Shown one piece after another: positions 26,090-35,478 of a stretch of DNA of 42,601 nt; the stretch's first letter is position 1; each line of letters starts with the position of its first letter. The translations under genes and the position numbers were made by a program. The notes beneath the pieces were generated by a model. That model was not told the origin of the DNA. It saw only the letters and a list, made by a program, of their open reading frames with translations, and did no database searches. The DNA lies in the NCBI RefSeq assembly GCF_002077695.1, contig NZ_MWUE01000047.1, positions 1 through 42,601 on the forward strand, written 5' to 3'. This stretch comes from Pantoea latae (lineage in GTDB: Bacteria; Pseudomonadota; Gammaproteobacteria; Enterobacterales; Enterobacteriaceae).

Positions 26090-27376
26090 TTATGCAGAGG
26101 TTTCCGGCAGCTTTTTCGCCCTGGCATTGCCGGAAAGCGTCGCTTTCAGCTGATTTTCATCCAGCTGGCCGACCCACTTCGCCACCACCACCGTCGCCAC
26201 ACCGTTGCCGACCAGGTTAGTTAACGCGCGCGCTTCGGACATAAAGCGGTCAATACCCAGGATCAGCGCCAGACCGGCGACCGGCAGATGGCCCACCGCC
26301 GACAGCGTCGCCGCCAGCACGATAAAGCCGCTGCCGGTGACGCCCGCCGCGCCCTTCGACGAGAGCAGCAGCACCACCAGCAGCGTAATCTGGTGGAAGA
26401 CGTCCATATGCGCGTTGGTGGCCTGCGCGATAAACACCGCCGCCATGGTCAGGTAAATCGAGGTGCCGTCGAGGTTAAAGGAGTAACCGGTCGGGATCAC
26501 CAGCCCGACCACCGATTTTTTACAGCCCAGCTTCTCCATCTTATCCAGCATGCGCGGCAGCGCGGATTCCGACGAAGAAGTGCCGAGCACGATCAGCAGC
26601 TCCTCTTTGATATAGGCGACGAAGCGGAAGATGTTAAAGCCGGCGACGCGGGCGATAAGGCCCAGCACCACCACCACAAACAGCACGCAGGTGATATAGA
26701 AGCAGACAATCAGCTGACCGAGCTGCACCAGCGAACCGACGCCATATTTGCCGATGGTGAAGGCCATGGCGCCGAACGCGCCGATTGGGGCGAGGCGCAT
26801 GATCATATTGATGATGCCGAAGATAACCTTCGAGAAGCTCTCAATAACGTTAAAAATCAGCGTGCCGGTGTTGCCGAGGCGATGCAGCGCGAAGCCGAAC
26901 AGAATGGCGAACAGCAGCACCTGCAGGATGTTGCCGCTGGCGAAGGCGCCGATGACGCTGCCGGGGATAACGTCGAGCAGGAAGGCGACCACGCCCTGCT
27001 GTTCCGCCTGCTGGGCGTACATCGCCACCGCTTTCGCGTCCAGCGTCGCCGGATCGACGTTCATGCCCGCGCCCGGCTGCAGCACGTTGACCACCACCAG
27101 GCCGATAATCAGCGCGATGGTGCTGACGATTTCAAAATAGAGCAGCGCGACCGCACCGGTGCGCCCCACCGCTTTCATGCTCTCCATGCCGGCGATGCCG
27201 GTCACGACCGTACAGAAAATAACGGGCGCGATGATCATCTTGATCAGTTTGACGAAGCCATCGCCCAGCGGCTTCATTTGCGTGCCTAACTCTGGATAGA
27301 AATGGCCGATCAGGACGCCGATGCCGATGGCTAACAGCACCTGAAAATAGAGGCTTTTAAACAGTGAGGTTTTCAT
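26090..27376 (-). CDS. dctA: C4-dicarboxylate:cation symporter
   Basis: DctA takes up succinate, fumarate, malate and related C4-dicarboxylates under aerobic conditions with protons or sodium ions. The 428 residues equal the E. coli length and belong to the DAACS/glutamate-transporter family. There are about eight membrane segments, a serine-rich hairpin (TSSSESALPRML), the motif GYSFNLDGTSIY, and the second hairpin LSSKGAAGVTGSGF. It lies between yhjJ and pdeK as in E. coli. The 221 bases upstream presumably hold its promoter, but I could not identify a clear DcuR or CRP site. Confidence 0.97.
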   Translation of the reverse strand: MKTSLFKSLYFQVLLAIGIGVLIGHFYPELGTQMKPLGDGFVKLIKMIIAPVIFCTVVTGIAGMESMKAVGRTGAVALLYFEIVSTIALIIGLVVVNVLQPGAGMNVDPATLDAKAVAMYAQQAEQQGVVAFLLDVIPGSVIGAFASGNILQVLLFAILFGFALHRLGNTGTLIFNVIESFSKVIFGIINMIMRLAPIGAFGAMAFTIGKYGVGSLVQLGQLIVCFYITCVLFVVVVLGLIARVAGFNIFRFVAYIKEELLIVLGTSSSESALPRMLDKMEKLGCKKSVVGLVIPTGYSFNLDGTSIYLTMAAVFIAQATNAHMDVFHQITLLVVLLLSSKGAAGVTGSGFIVLAATLSAVGHLPVAGLALILGIDRFMSEARALTNLVGNGVATVVVAKWVGQLDENQLKATLSGNARAKKLPETSA

Positions 27377-27597
27377 AACAGGTGTCCACTACAACAGGGT
27401 TGTGAGGTTGTCGTTTTAATGTATCCGCAAGCAACGCGCGCCCCGGCGCTGGCGGTTGGCAAAAAATAACACCCTGTTAACGGGATTAATACAGGCTTAC
27501 AAAGCTCGAGGGATTTCTGGAAACGCAACTATGAACTGAAACGCTTCAGCAAGACCTTTTGTAACTAAAAAACGCGGAAAATCAACCAATCAGAGCG

Positions 27598-29604
27598 TTA
27601 ATCCTGCGAGGCGAGCGGCGGGAGCCAGCGCTGCGTAAAACGATCCAGCGGCAGCGCTTCGGCATAGAGGTAGCCCTGGCCGATATGAATGCCGCGCGCC
27701 AGCAGCCAGTCGCGCTGCTCGGCGGTTTCGACCCCTTCGGCGATAACGTCGAGATCGATAATGTCGGCGATGGCCGCCACGATGCGCACCATGGTGTCGT
27801 CGTCCGGCAGCGCGGCGACAAAGCTGCGATCCATCTTCAGCTTGTTGACCGGCAGCGACTTGAACTGGTGCAGATAGTTGAGATTGGAGTAGCCCATGCC
27901 GAAATCGTCCAGCGCCACCGCGACGCCCGCCGCCTGCAGCGAACGCAGCAGCGCCATCGCCACCTCGGCATCGCCGATCTGCGCGGTTTCGGTAATCTCC
28001 AGCACAAAGCTGCCGGGCGCGATATGGTGCCGCTCCAGCAGCCCCTGCAGATGGCTCACCATGCTGGCGTCGCGCAGCTGCACGGCGGAGATATTGACGC
28101 TGAGCGGGATGGTGATGCCGCGCGACTGCCAGCCGGCGAGAATGCGGCACGCCTCTTCAAACACCCAGCGCCCGATAGCGGCGATCACCCCGATCTCCTC
28201 CGCGCTGGCGATAAACTCTTCCGACAGGCCGTAGCTGCCGTCCGGCATGCGCATGCGCAGCAGCGCCTCCGCGCCGGCCAGCTCGCCGGTCTGCATATTG
28301 ATCTGCGGCTGCAGAAACAGCCGGAACTGCTCATCCTGCAGCCCCTGCAGAATGTCATGCTCCTGCGTCAGGCGCTTCTGCGCGCGCTCGGTCAGCGCCG
28401 CGTCGAAAAACAGGATCTGGTTTTTGCCGAGATGGCGCGCCGACATCATCGCTGAGGTGGCGCGATCGAGCTGCTCGCTGGCGGAGAGGCGCTGCTCGTC
28501 GTAGAGCGCCAGGCCGATGCTGGCGTTGGGCCGCAGCTGCAGCTGGTGCAGCGTCACCGGCTGGTTAAGACGGATCATCAGGTTGCGCGCCAGGCGCATG
28601 GCGCGAAACGGCGTGCTGGCGCGCTTCATCAGCAGCGCGAAATCGCTCGGGCCGGTCTGCGCCAGCAGCGTATGGTCGTCAACGGTGCCGCGAATTTTTT
28701 CCACCAGCGTCAGCATCAGGGTGTCGCGCTGCTCGTCGCTCAGCACGCCATTGGCTTCCTGCAGCGTTTCGATGCGGATCACCATGACGCCGAACCCTTT
28801 GCCGTGGCTGCGCAAATGCTGATCCAGCAGCGCGAGGAACAGCGCGCGGTTCGGCAGATCGGTCACGGCGTAGTGGGTGGTCAGACGACTCATCTCATCA
28901 TGCACCGACTCCAGCACCTGCTGATTGCGGTTGTAGCTGCGGATCAGCATGCCGATCTCGTCGTCGCGGTGGCTGGCGGGCAAGGCGAGCTTGTGGGTCA
29001 GGATCGCCTGCGGCGGCAGCTCCTGCAGCTCGCGCGAAATATTGCGCAGCGGGTGCACCACCAGCCGGTTGATGCACCAGCTAATCGCCACCGACAGGAT
29101 CAGCGCCAGCAGCAGATAGGTGGTGATCATGGTGGAGACGGTGCTGAGGATAAACTGGTAAACGCGCGTGGAGTTGGCCTGCAGCACCAGATAGGCAAGC
29201 GGCTTAGGCGAGCCGCTGCTCTCCACCGAATAGAGCGGCAGCGTGATCTGCACCGGCAGCTCGAACAGGCGCGCGATCAGCAGCGGGATTGGCTTTTCGT
29301 TTTCGAAACTGGCGTGCAGCGCCTGAAAGGCGTTCGGCAGCACCACGTCGGCGCGCGACAGCACGCCGGCGGGCTTCAGGGTTTGCAGAATGCGCTCGGC
29401 CTGGGCGATATCCGCTTTCAGCACCGCCTCAGAGAGCGGCTGACGCACGGTATGCGCGATATTCTCCATCTGCTGGGCATAGTCAATCCTGCGCTGCTGC
29501 ACAAAATGAAACAGTTGGATGACGATAAACACAGAGACGGTAATCACCGCCACCGCGGATACCGTCGCCATTTGCTTAATCGTAAGTGAACGGCTGACGC
29601 GCAA
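27598..29604 (-). CDS. pdeK: Membrane c-di-GMP phosphodiesterase (HAMP-GGDEF-EAL)
   Basis: PdeK (YhjK, related to HmsP) degrades c-di-GMP and limits cellulose or other biofilm polymer production. I place the start at a TTG (29604) giving MRVSRSLTIKQMA, which matches the E. coli start (MRLSRSLTIKQMA as I recall) and has GGAG six bases upstream; a GTG eight codons earlier lacks support. Layout of the 668 residues: membrane segment about 14-34, periplasmic domain, membrane segment about 155-178, HAMP, then GGDEF. The GGDEF signature has decayed to GPSDF (318-322). The EAL domain is intact: EAL (446-448), VNIS, EITET, DDFG (566-569) and EGVET (623-627). It should therefore act only as a phosphodiesterase. 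Confidence 0.94.
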   Translation of the reverse strand: MRVSRSLTIKQMATVSAVAVITVSVFIVIQLFHFVQQRRIDYAQQMENIAHTVRQPLSEAVLKADIAQAERILQTLKPAGVLSRADVVLPNAFQALHASFENEKPIPLLIARLFELPVQITLPLYSVESSGSPKPLAYLVLQANSTRVYQFILSTVSTMITTYLLLALILSVAISWCINRLVVHPLRNISRELQELPPQAILTHKLALPASHRDDEIGMLIRSYNRNQQVLESVHDEMSRLTTHYAVTDLPNRALFLALLDQHLRSHGKGFGVMVIRIETLQEANGVLSDEQRDTLMLTLVEKIRGTVDDHTLLAQTGPSDFALLMKRASTPFRAMRLARNLMIRLNQPVTLHQLQLRPNASIGLALYDEQRLSASEQLDRATSAMMSARHLGKNQILFFDAALTERAQKRLTQEHDILQGLQDEQFRLFLQPQINMQTGELAGAEALLRMRMPDGSYGLSEEFIASAEEIGVIAAIGRWVFEEACRILAGWQSRGITIPLSVNISAVQLRDASMVSHLQGLLERHHIAPGSFVLEITETAQIGDAEVAMALLRSLQAAGVAVALDDFGMGYSNLNYLHQFKSLPVNKLKMDRSFVAALPDDDTMVRIVAAIADIIDLDVIAEGVETAEQRDWLLARGIHIGQGYLYAEALPLDRFTQRWLPPLASQD

Positions 29605-29719
29605 AATCTTCTCCAGGCTAAAAAGCACAGCTATCAGACAGGAAAATGCGCAGCAAGTATATCCTGGAACTCACTTTTTTTACTGCCTGCCAGAGTCCGA
29701 GTTTTACGCGTTCCGACAA

Positions 29720-32700
29720 TTATTTGAAATCGGCGTAGGGGATCAGCGGCTCCGGCGGCATATCGAGATCGCCGTCCCAGCCGGCGGCGGAGTAGCGCAC
29801 GTAGAGCAGCCCGTGGCTGGGGGTGTAGTCCTTCGCCTGCTGAATATCCACGCCCGCGCCGATAAACCAGTGCGGCGTAATGCGACGCTCCACCACGGCC
29901 TGCAGGGTATAGCCGACGCCGCCGCCGCTGCTGCTCGCCGAGGTGGGGTTGCTCGCCAGCGTAAAGCCAGGATTCACCGGATAGCGCTGCTGCGCGTCTG
30001 TTTTAGAGTGCGACCAGGAGACCGAGCCCCCCAGATCGAACGACCAGTTGTCGGTGCGCTGCCGCCAGGTGACCGGCACGGAAAACGACAGATACTGCTG
30101 CGGGCTGTAGTAGCCGCCCTGGCCGAAGGTGTAGTCGCTGAGATCCTTCTGGTAATGCCACAGCATGGAGTTAAGGCCCACGGTGGCGCGGCGGTTATCG
30201 CTGTTGATCAGCTTGTAGTAGTAGCCCGCCATCAGCCGCTCGCGGCTGTTGTCCGCGACGTTTTCGCCGGTGATCTGATGCGCGCTGATATCGGCCCAGA
30301 CGCCGTGCGCGCCGCCGCGATCGTAGCTTAGCCCGACGCTGCCGCCGGTCGCCACCACGCCGCCCCAGGTTTTGCCGCCGTTGGCCGCCGGATCGCGCGC
30401 GCCCGCATAGGCGAGCAGCGAGCTGGAGACAGGACGCCGCGAAGCGGTCAGGGTGACGCCGACCTCTTTCACGTCGGTTTTCCAGCTGACGCCGCCGACC
30501 CAGTTGGTGACCTCGAACCCGAGCGGCGTGGTGCCGAGATCCGCCGACCAGACGTCGTTGCGCCAGCCGACGCCGAGCGCCGTGCCTTCGTCGCGCTGGT
30601 TCGCGTCACGGCTACAGCCGCCTGAGTTGGCGTCGTCACAGCTGCCGAAGGTTTCGTCGAAACTGCCGTTGGTGGTCGAGAAGGTGCCTGCTGACACCTC
30701 GACCCGATCGAGCCGGAAGAAGCCGCGCCCGTCGGCAACCGGCGTCTCCGCCTGCAGCATAGTGGTATGCGCGGTGAAATCGGAGACGCCGCCGGTGCCC
30801 TTGTTGCGCGAGTAGTCCTGCTCCAGCATCAGCGTGGTGTCCTGCTGGCGATAGAGATCGGCGGCGTCGCTGCGGATGCTGCGCTTCAGCCAGTCGTCTT
30901 GCGGATCGTTGCGCGTCAGCCGGCTGACGTTTTTGCTGTCGCCGATGCCGCTGGCGGCCATCGCCTGGCGATAGTCCGCCAGCGCCGCGTCGGGCTGCTG
31001 CTGCGCGCGCTCAAGCCGCGCCGCGTCGCGGAACACCAGCGCCTTATCCTGCGACGGTGGCTGCGGCGCGGCGCGCTGTTTAAGACCGGCAAACAGGGCG
31101 GCGGCCTGCGTCGCGTCGCCCACCGCCTGCCATGCGAGCGCCACCCGGCGATCGCCGTTCAGGCTCGCCTGCGCGGGCGGCAGCGCCTGCAGCGCCGCGC
31201 GCGCCTCGCTGTTGCGCTTCAGCGCCACCAGCGTTTCGATACGTCCCAGCGCCGCGTCGCCGTTGGCGGGGTCGCGTTCAAGCACCTGCTGATACGCCGC
31301 CAGCGCCTGCTGCGCGTCGCCGCGCGCCAGCGCCCAGTCGGCCAGCGTCAGGTCGCGTCGGTTAGTGGCGGGCTGCTGGCGCAGCAGCGCGATGGCCTCG
31401 CGCTCCTGCCCCGCCGCGCGCAGCGTTTCCGCGCGCGCGAACAGCTTATCCTGCTCCAGCCGCTCGGCCAGCTCGCGCATATTGGGACTCCACTGCGCCT
31501 GCGGCAGACGGCGCAGCGTCGCCAGCGCCGCGTCGTCGCGATCGCTGCCGGAAAGATAGAGCGCCGCGGCGTAAAGGGCGGTCGCGTCCTGCGGACGCTG
31601 CTGCTGCAGCGCCGCGATCACCCCATCCGCCTGCTGCGTCGCGCCGCCGTTGCGCAGCGCGCCGGCCAGCCGGTAGCTGAGCCAGACGTCGTCCGGCGAG
31701 AGCGCCAGCGCCTGACGATATTTCTCCGCCGCCTCTGACCAGCGGCTCTGCTGCGCCAGCGCATCCGCTTCGGCGCGCAGGCTGTCGCTGCGCAGGGATC
31801 GTAGCGTATCGGCCAGCGCGCGCTGCTGCGCGGCGGGCAGGCCGTTAATAAACTGCATGGCGCGCGCCGGTGACTGCGTCTGATAGAGCCCCGCCAGGCG
31901 GCGCACCGCCGTGGTGTTGCTGCCGTCGAGCCGCAGCGCGCGCTGCCAGAGCTGTTCGGCGCTCTGCGCGTTGTTGCGCGCCAGCGCCACGTCGCCGAGG
32001 CCGATCAGCGCGTAGCTGTCGGTGTTATCCAGCGCCTGCGCGTCGCGGTAGTGGCGCTCCGCCCCGCTAAGATCGTGCTGCGCCAGCGCTTTGTCGCCCT
32101 CGTCGATGGCCTGCCAGTAGCGGTTGGTCTGCAGCAGCGACTGCCACTTGCCGACCTGGGTGCTCTGCTGTCCGGCCTGAATCGCGCGCTCAAGCCAGAG
32201 CACGGCGGCGGCGCGATTGTTGGCGCGCGCCTGTGCCTGACCCATCGCGCCCATCAGCTCCGCATCGTTAGAATTCGCCTTGAGCGCCTCGGTCAGCGCC
32301 GCGATGGCGTTGGCGCCGCCGCCCGCGTCCACCAGCGCCAGCCCGCGCATACGCTCGCGGTAGGCGGGATCCGCCAGCAGCGCCTGCTGCTTCGCCAGCA
32401 TCTCCTCGCCCTGCTTCTGCGCGTCACCCTCAGTGAAAACAGAGAGATAGGCTTTCAGCTGCGCCACGCTGGCGTCGCTGACCGGCTGATTGTTGATCTG
32501 TTGCAGCCAGAGTTCCGCGGCGGCGTCGCGTCCGGCGCTGCTGTTGGCCAGCCGCTTCAGCTGCTCAACCGCCTGAGTGGGCTGCTGACGATCGAACGCC
32601 ATGCGCGCGATCTGCAACTCCACGCCGATATTGCCGGGATAGCGCCGATCCAGCGTCTGCAGCTGGCTATAGGCAACATCCTGCTGGCCGGGAATGCGCG

Positions 32701-33196
32701 CCAGCAGCCGCCAGTACTCCAGCGCGGTGTTGGCGTCGGGAAAGACGCCGTTGAACAGCGCGTCATAGGCGCTTTTAGCCTCCGCGAGGCGGCCGGAGGT
32801 GGCGAGCAGACGCGCCTCCTGCAGCTTTTGCCGTCCGTCGGCGGAGATCAGCGCCAGGCCGACGGCGGATTCACGCGTGGCGGCGTCGTCGGGCGCCACC
32901 TTTTTCAGCCGATCCAGCAGCGTCTGCGCGGCGGCGATGTCGCCCTGATGCAGCGCCAGACGCAGACGCGCCGCCAGCACCTGCGGATTATCGGGATCGA
33001 TCTTCTCCAGCCGGTAGAGCGCCTGCTGCACCAGATCGTATTTGTTGGTCGATTCACCGGTGCGGATCTGCGTCAGCAGCCATTCGACCGGCGAGACTTC
33101 CGGTCCGGCGGCGGGCGCAGCCAGACCCGGCAGCGTGCTTAACACGCCGCTCAGCAGCAGGCTGGCCCGCAGCGCACAGGTTTTATTCATCTTCAT
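29720..33196 (-). CDS. bcsC: Cellulose synthase outer-membrane/periplasmic subunit
   Basis: BcsC guides cellulose across the periplasm and outer membrane. It has a signal peptide (cleavage near GLAAPA), a long periplasmic superhelix of TPR repeats to about residue 780, and a C-terminal 16-strand outer-membrane barrel ending YIPYADFK-like (LIPYADFK). At 1158 residues it is the usual length. The open frame begins at TTG 33202; ATG at 33196 or 33190 is likelier, and I use 33196. All of these lie inside the end of bcsB, so translation is coupled to bcsB. Normally bcsZ separates the two genes; here it is absent. Confidence 0.95.
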   Translation of the reverse strand: MKMNKTCALRASLLLSGVLSTLPGLAAPAAGPEVSPVEWLLTQIRTGESTNKYDLVQQALYRLEKIDPDNPQVLAARLRLALHQGDIAAAQTLLDRLKKVAPDDAATRESAVGLALISADGRQKLQEARLLATSGRLAEAKSAYDALFNGVFPDANTALEYWRLLARIPGQQDVAYSQLQTLDRRYPGNIGVELQIARMAFDRQQPTQAVEQLKRLANSSAGRDAAAELWLQQINNQPVSDASVAQLKAYLSVFTEGDAQKQGEEMLAKQQALLADPAYRERMRGLALVDAGGGANAIAALTEALKANSNDAELMGAMGQAQARANNRAAAVLWLERAIQAGQQSTQVGKWQSLLQTNRYWQAIDEGDKALAQHDLSGAERHYRDAQALDNTDSYALIGLGDVALARNNAQSAEQLWQRALRLDGSNTTAVRRLAGLYQTQSPARAMQFINGLPAAQQRALADTLRSLRSDSLRAEADALAQQSRWSEAAEKYRQALALSPDDVWLSYRLAGALRNGGATQQADGVIAALQQQRPQDATALYAAALYLSGSDRDDAALATLRRLPQAQWSPNMRELAERLEQDKLFARAETLRAAGQEREAIALLRQQPATNRRDLTLADWALARGDAQQALAAYQQVLERDPANGDAALGRIETLVALKRNSEARAALQALPPAQASLNGDRRVALAWQAVGDATQAAALFAGLKQRAAPQPPSQDKALVFRDAARLERAQQQPDAALADYRQAMAASGIGDSKNVSRLTRNDPQDDWLKRSIRSDAADLYRQQDTTLMLEQDYSRNKGTGGVSDFTAHTTMLQAETPVADGRGFFRLDRVEVSAGTFSTTNGSFDETFGSCDDANSGGCSRDANQRDEGTALGVGWRNDVWSADLGTTPLGFEVTNWVGGVSWKTDVKEVGVTLTASRRPVSSSLLAYAGARDPAANGGKTWGGVVATGGSVGLSYDRGGAHGVWADISAHQITGENVADNSRERLMAGYYYKLINSDNRRATVGLNSMLWHYQKDLSDYTFGQGGYYSPQQYLSFSVPVTWRQRTDNWSFDLGGSVSWSHSKTDAQQRYPVNPGFTLASNPTSASSSGGGVGYTLQAVVERRITPHWFIGAGVDIQQAKDYTPSHGLLYVRYSAAGWDGDLDMPPEPLIPYADFK

Positions 33197-35474
33197 CGTC
33201 AAGCAGACGGCGGCGCGTAATGATACGCATCAGACGCCAGGTCATCAGCGCGAACAGCACCACCACCAGCACGGCGCAGAGCGCCAGCCAGAACGGATGC
33301 GTCGCCAGCATTGTCCAGAGCCGCTCCCACCAGGGGAGATGGCCGACGTAATAGTTATCGCCGACCCGCAGGCTGTTGACGCCCGACTCGCGAATAATCG
33401 CGGCCGAGCCAAAAATCGCGCCGCGTTTGCCGGTGTCGGTCAACGCGTCGTTCAGCAGCTGCCAGCCGCGCGGGCTGCCATCCGCCAGCAGCGCCACCAC
33501 GCTGCGCTGGTCGTTAAACGGCGACTGGAAGCCGATGACCGTCGCCAGCGGACCGCGCGACCCAATGGCGGTGGTGCTCTCTACCGCGCGATCGCCGTCG
33601 CTAAGGCTGCCGGAATCGATCGCTGGCTGACGCGTCGGGGTGTTTATCCAGCTGGCGGCGGCGTCGACCAGCGCGCTGATCCGGCGGTCATCCTGCAGAT
33701 CTTTCGGGATGGCGCCGATCATCAGCAGATCGGCGTCCTGATCCTTCGCCTTGCTCCAGTCGTCGGTGAACTGCACTCGCAGCGCCGGATAGCCGGTCTG
33801 CGCGCCGATATTGCCCAGCGCGTTGAGCAGCGTGCCGACCTGCTGCGCGTCCGGTTTCGGCTGCACCAGCACCAGCGTCTGCGCCAGATCGGCGTAGCGG
33901 CTGAACGGGAAGCCCGCACCGGCCCAGGCGCGCAGCGAAGGCATCTCGATATAGTGACGGTAGCCGGAGAAGTCGATGCTGGAGCTGTCGTCCACCACCA
34001 CATGATGGCCGACCGGCGTCACGGTTTCGCAGCGGCCGTCAGCCGTGCCGCCGACGAAGGTGTTGGCGTAGTCGAAGTCGAAACGCAGCTGGTTCACCAC
34101 GCCGAGGCGCAGCGCAGGGATAGTCAGCTGGCGGCTGTTGTCCTGCAGTCCCTGAATCAGCGGAATATGCAGCAGCTGCTGGCCGCCGGTATTTTTCGGC
34201 GGCAGCGGATAGTCCTGAATAAACTGGTTGTTCAGATTGACCGCCAGCCGCGAGCCGTCCTGCTGGAACGGCGCGGTGTAGCGATAGCTCAGATCCATAT
34301 CGATGCCGCGCGCGCGCACCAGAAAGAGGTCGGGCGGCAGGTTAAGCGTCAGGCTAACGGGATTCGGCTGCAGGCCGTCCGCCTGTAGCTGGTTCTCATA
34401 CTGCGTCAGCTCGGCAAAGGTGGTGCGCCGGTCGGTGCGCACCCAGTTCGGCGCATCGTAGGCTTTGCGCGGCGCCAGCAGCTTCACGCTGTCGATGGTC
34501 GAGGTATCGCCGCGCAGCAGCAGCTCGCCCTGCGCGATGCCCTGCACCGCCGTCAGCAGATCCTCATCGTTGCGCCCGAGGATCAGCAGCATTTTTTCAT
34601 AGGGGTTGTCAGGCTGGCTGACGATCTCCACCGTGGGCTTGCTCACCGGCGGCAGATCCTTGAGAAAATCGGGGCGCGCGTCGTTGGTGGCGAACACCAC
34701 GGCGTGCTGCTGCTGTGGCAGCTGGTTGTAGAGCACCGGGAAGGTCTGGCCGCGCCAGCCGGTTTTACTGCCGAACCAGGAGGCGAGAATGCCGGCGGCG
34801 CGCTGCTGCGCCACGTCAGGCTGCGCGGCGAACACCACCGGCAGCGTCAGCGGGCGCGTGTCGCGCGCGTCGAAGAACGGCTCCGGGAAGTGCGACAGGT
34901 CGTTTTTCAGCGGCAGCTTCTGCAGCGTCAAATCGATGCCACTCTCTTTGCCGATATCGAGCCAGATGGCGCTGTTGGCCGGGTTTTCGCATACGTTGGC
35001 GTAGTGACCCACCAGCTCGAAGCGCACGCGGTTGAAGTCGCTGATAAAGCGCGGATCGATCGCCAGCTGGGTTTGATTCTCTTTGCCGAGCTGCTCCGGC
35101 GTGACGGTAACCAGACCCACCAGCTCGTCGTTGAGGTAGACCTTGAGCTGCGACAGGGTCGGCAGCAGCGCTGGCGAAGGACGATAGCTGAGGTTCAGCA
35201 GCGCACGCGTCACCACCTCGTCGCTGCGCACGCCGAACTCGATCTGGCCGTTCGGCTGCGTGCCGCGCAGCGTCATGCTGCCCGGCGGCGGCGCAAGCTG
35301 GGTAAAGCTCAGCTGGCTGTCGCGCAGCGGCGCGCCGGGATCCTGCGGCGCGGCCTGAAGCGGCGTCGCCCCGGCGGCGTTCATCGGCGCGCTCTCCTGC
35401 GCGGCGGCGCAGCTCAGCGTTGCGGTGCCCAGCAGCAGGGCGGTAAACCAACCGTTTACTCTCGTCATCGTCAT
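33183..35474 (-). CDS. bcsB: Cellulose synthase regulatory/periplasmic subunit
   Basis: BcsB is the periplasmic, membrane-anchored partner of BcsA that receives the nascent glucan. The 763 residues (E. coli 779) start with a signal peptide ending near SCAAA. Two carbohydrate-binding and flavodoxin-like domain pairs follow. A C-terminal membrane segment (about 728-748) precedes the basic, then acidic, tail RRRLLDDEDE. The start lies four bases after the bcsA stop; a second ATG two codons later is possible. The last seven to fourteen bases overlap the bcsC start region, leaving no room for bcsZ. Confidence 0.95.
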   Translation of the reverse strand: MTMTRVNGWFTALLLGTATLSCAAAQESAPMNAAGATPLQAAPQDPGAPLRDSQLSFTQLAPPPGSMTLRGTQPNGQIEFGVRSDEVVTRALLNLSYRPSPALLPTLSQLKVYLNDELVGLVTVTPEQLGKENQTQLAIDPRFISDFNRVRFELVGHYANVCENPANSAIWLDIGKESGIDLTLQKLPLKNDLSHFPEPFFDARDTRPLTLPVVFAAQPDVAQQRAAGILASWFGSKTGWRGQTFPVLYNQLPQQQHAVVFATNDARPDFLKDLPPVSKPTVEIVSQPDNPYEKMLLILGRNDEDLLTAVQGIAQGELLLRGDTSTIDSVKLLAPRKAYDAPNWVRTDRRTTFAELTQYENQLQADGLQPNPVSLTLNLPPDLFLVRARGIDMDLSYRYTAPFQQDGSRLAVNLNNQFIQDYPLPPKNTGGQQLLHIPLIQGLQDNSRQLTIPALRLGVVNQLRFDFDYANTFVGGTADGRCETVTPVGHHVVVDDSSSIDFSGYRHYIEMPSLRAWAGAGFPFSRYADLAQTLVLVQPKPDAQQVGTLLNALGNIGAQTGYPALRVQFTDDWSKAKDQDADLLMIGAIPKDLQDDRRISALVDAAASWINTPTRQPAIDSGSLSDGDRAVESTTAIGSRGPLATVIGFQSPFNDQRSVVALLADGSPRGWQLLNDALTDTGKRGAIFGSAAIIRESGVNSLRVGDNYYVGHLPWWERLWTMLATHPFWLALCAVLVVVLFALMTWRLMRIITRRRLLDDEDE

Positions 35475-35478
35475 ATCA

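Noticed and set aside
25849..26127. 93-codon N-terminal extension of yhjJ
   Set aside because: It runs through the hairpin after dctA and the intergenic region. The internal ATG has a ribosome site and a signal peptide directly after it.
33100..33300. A hidden bcsZ in another frame or fused to bcsB or bcsC
   Set aside because: The C-terminus of BcsB (membrane segment and DDEDE tail) and the N-terminus of BcsC (signal peptide, TPRs) are both normal, with no GH8-like sequence between.
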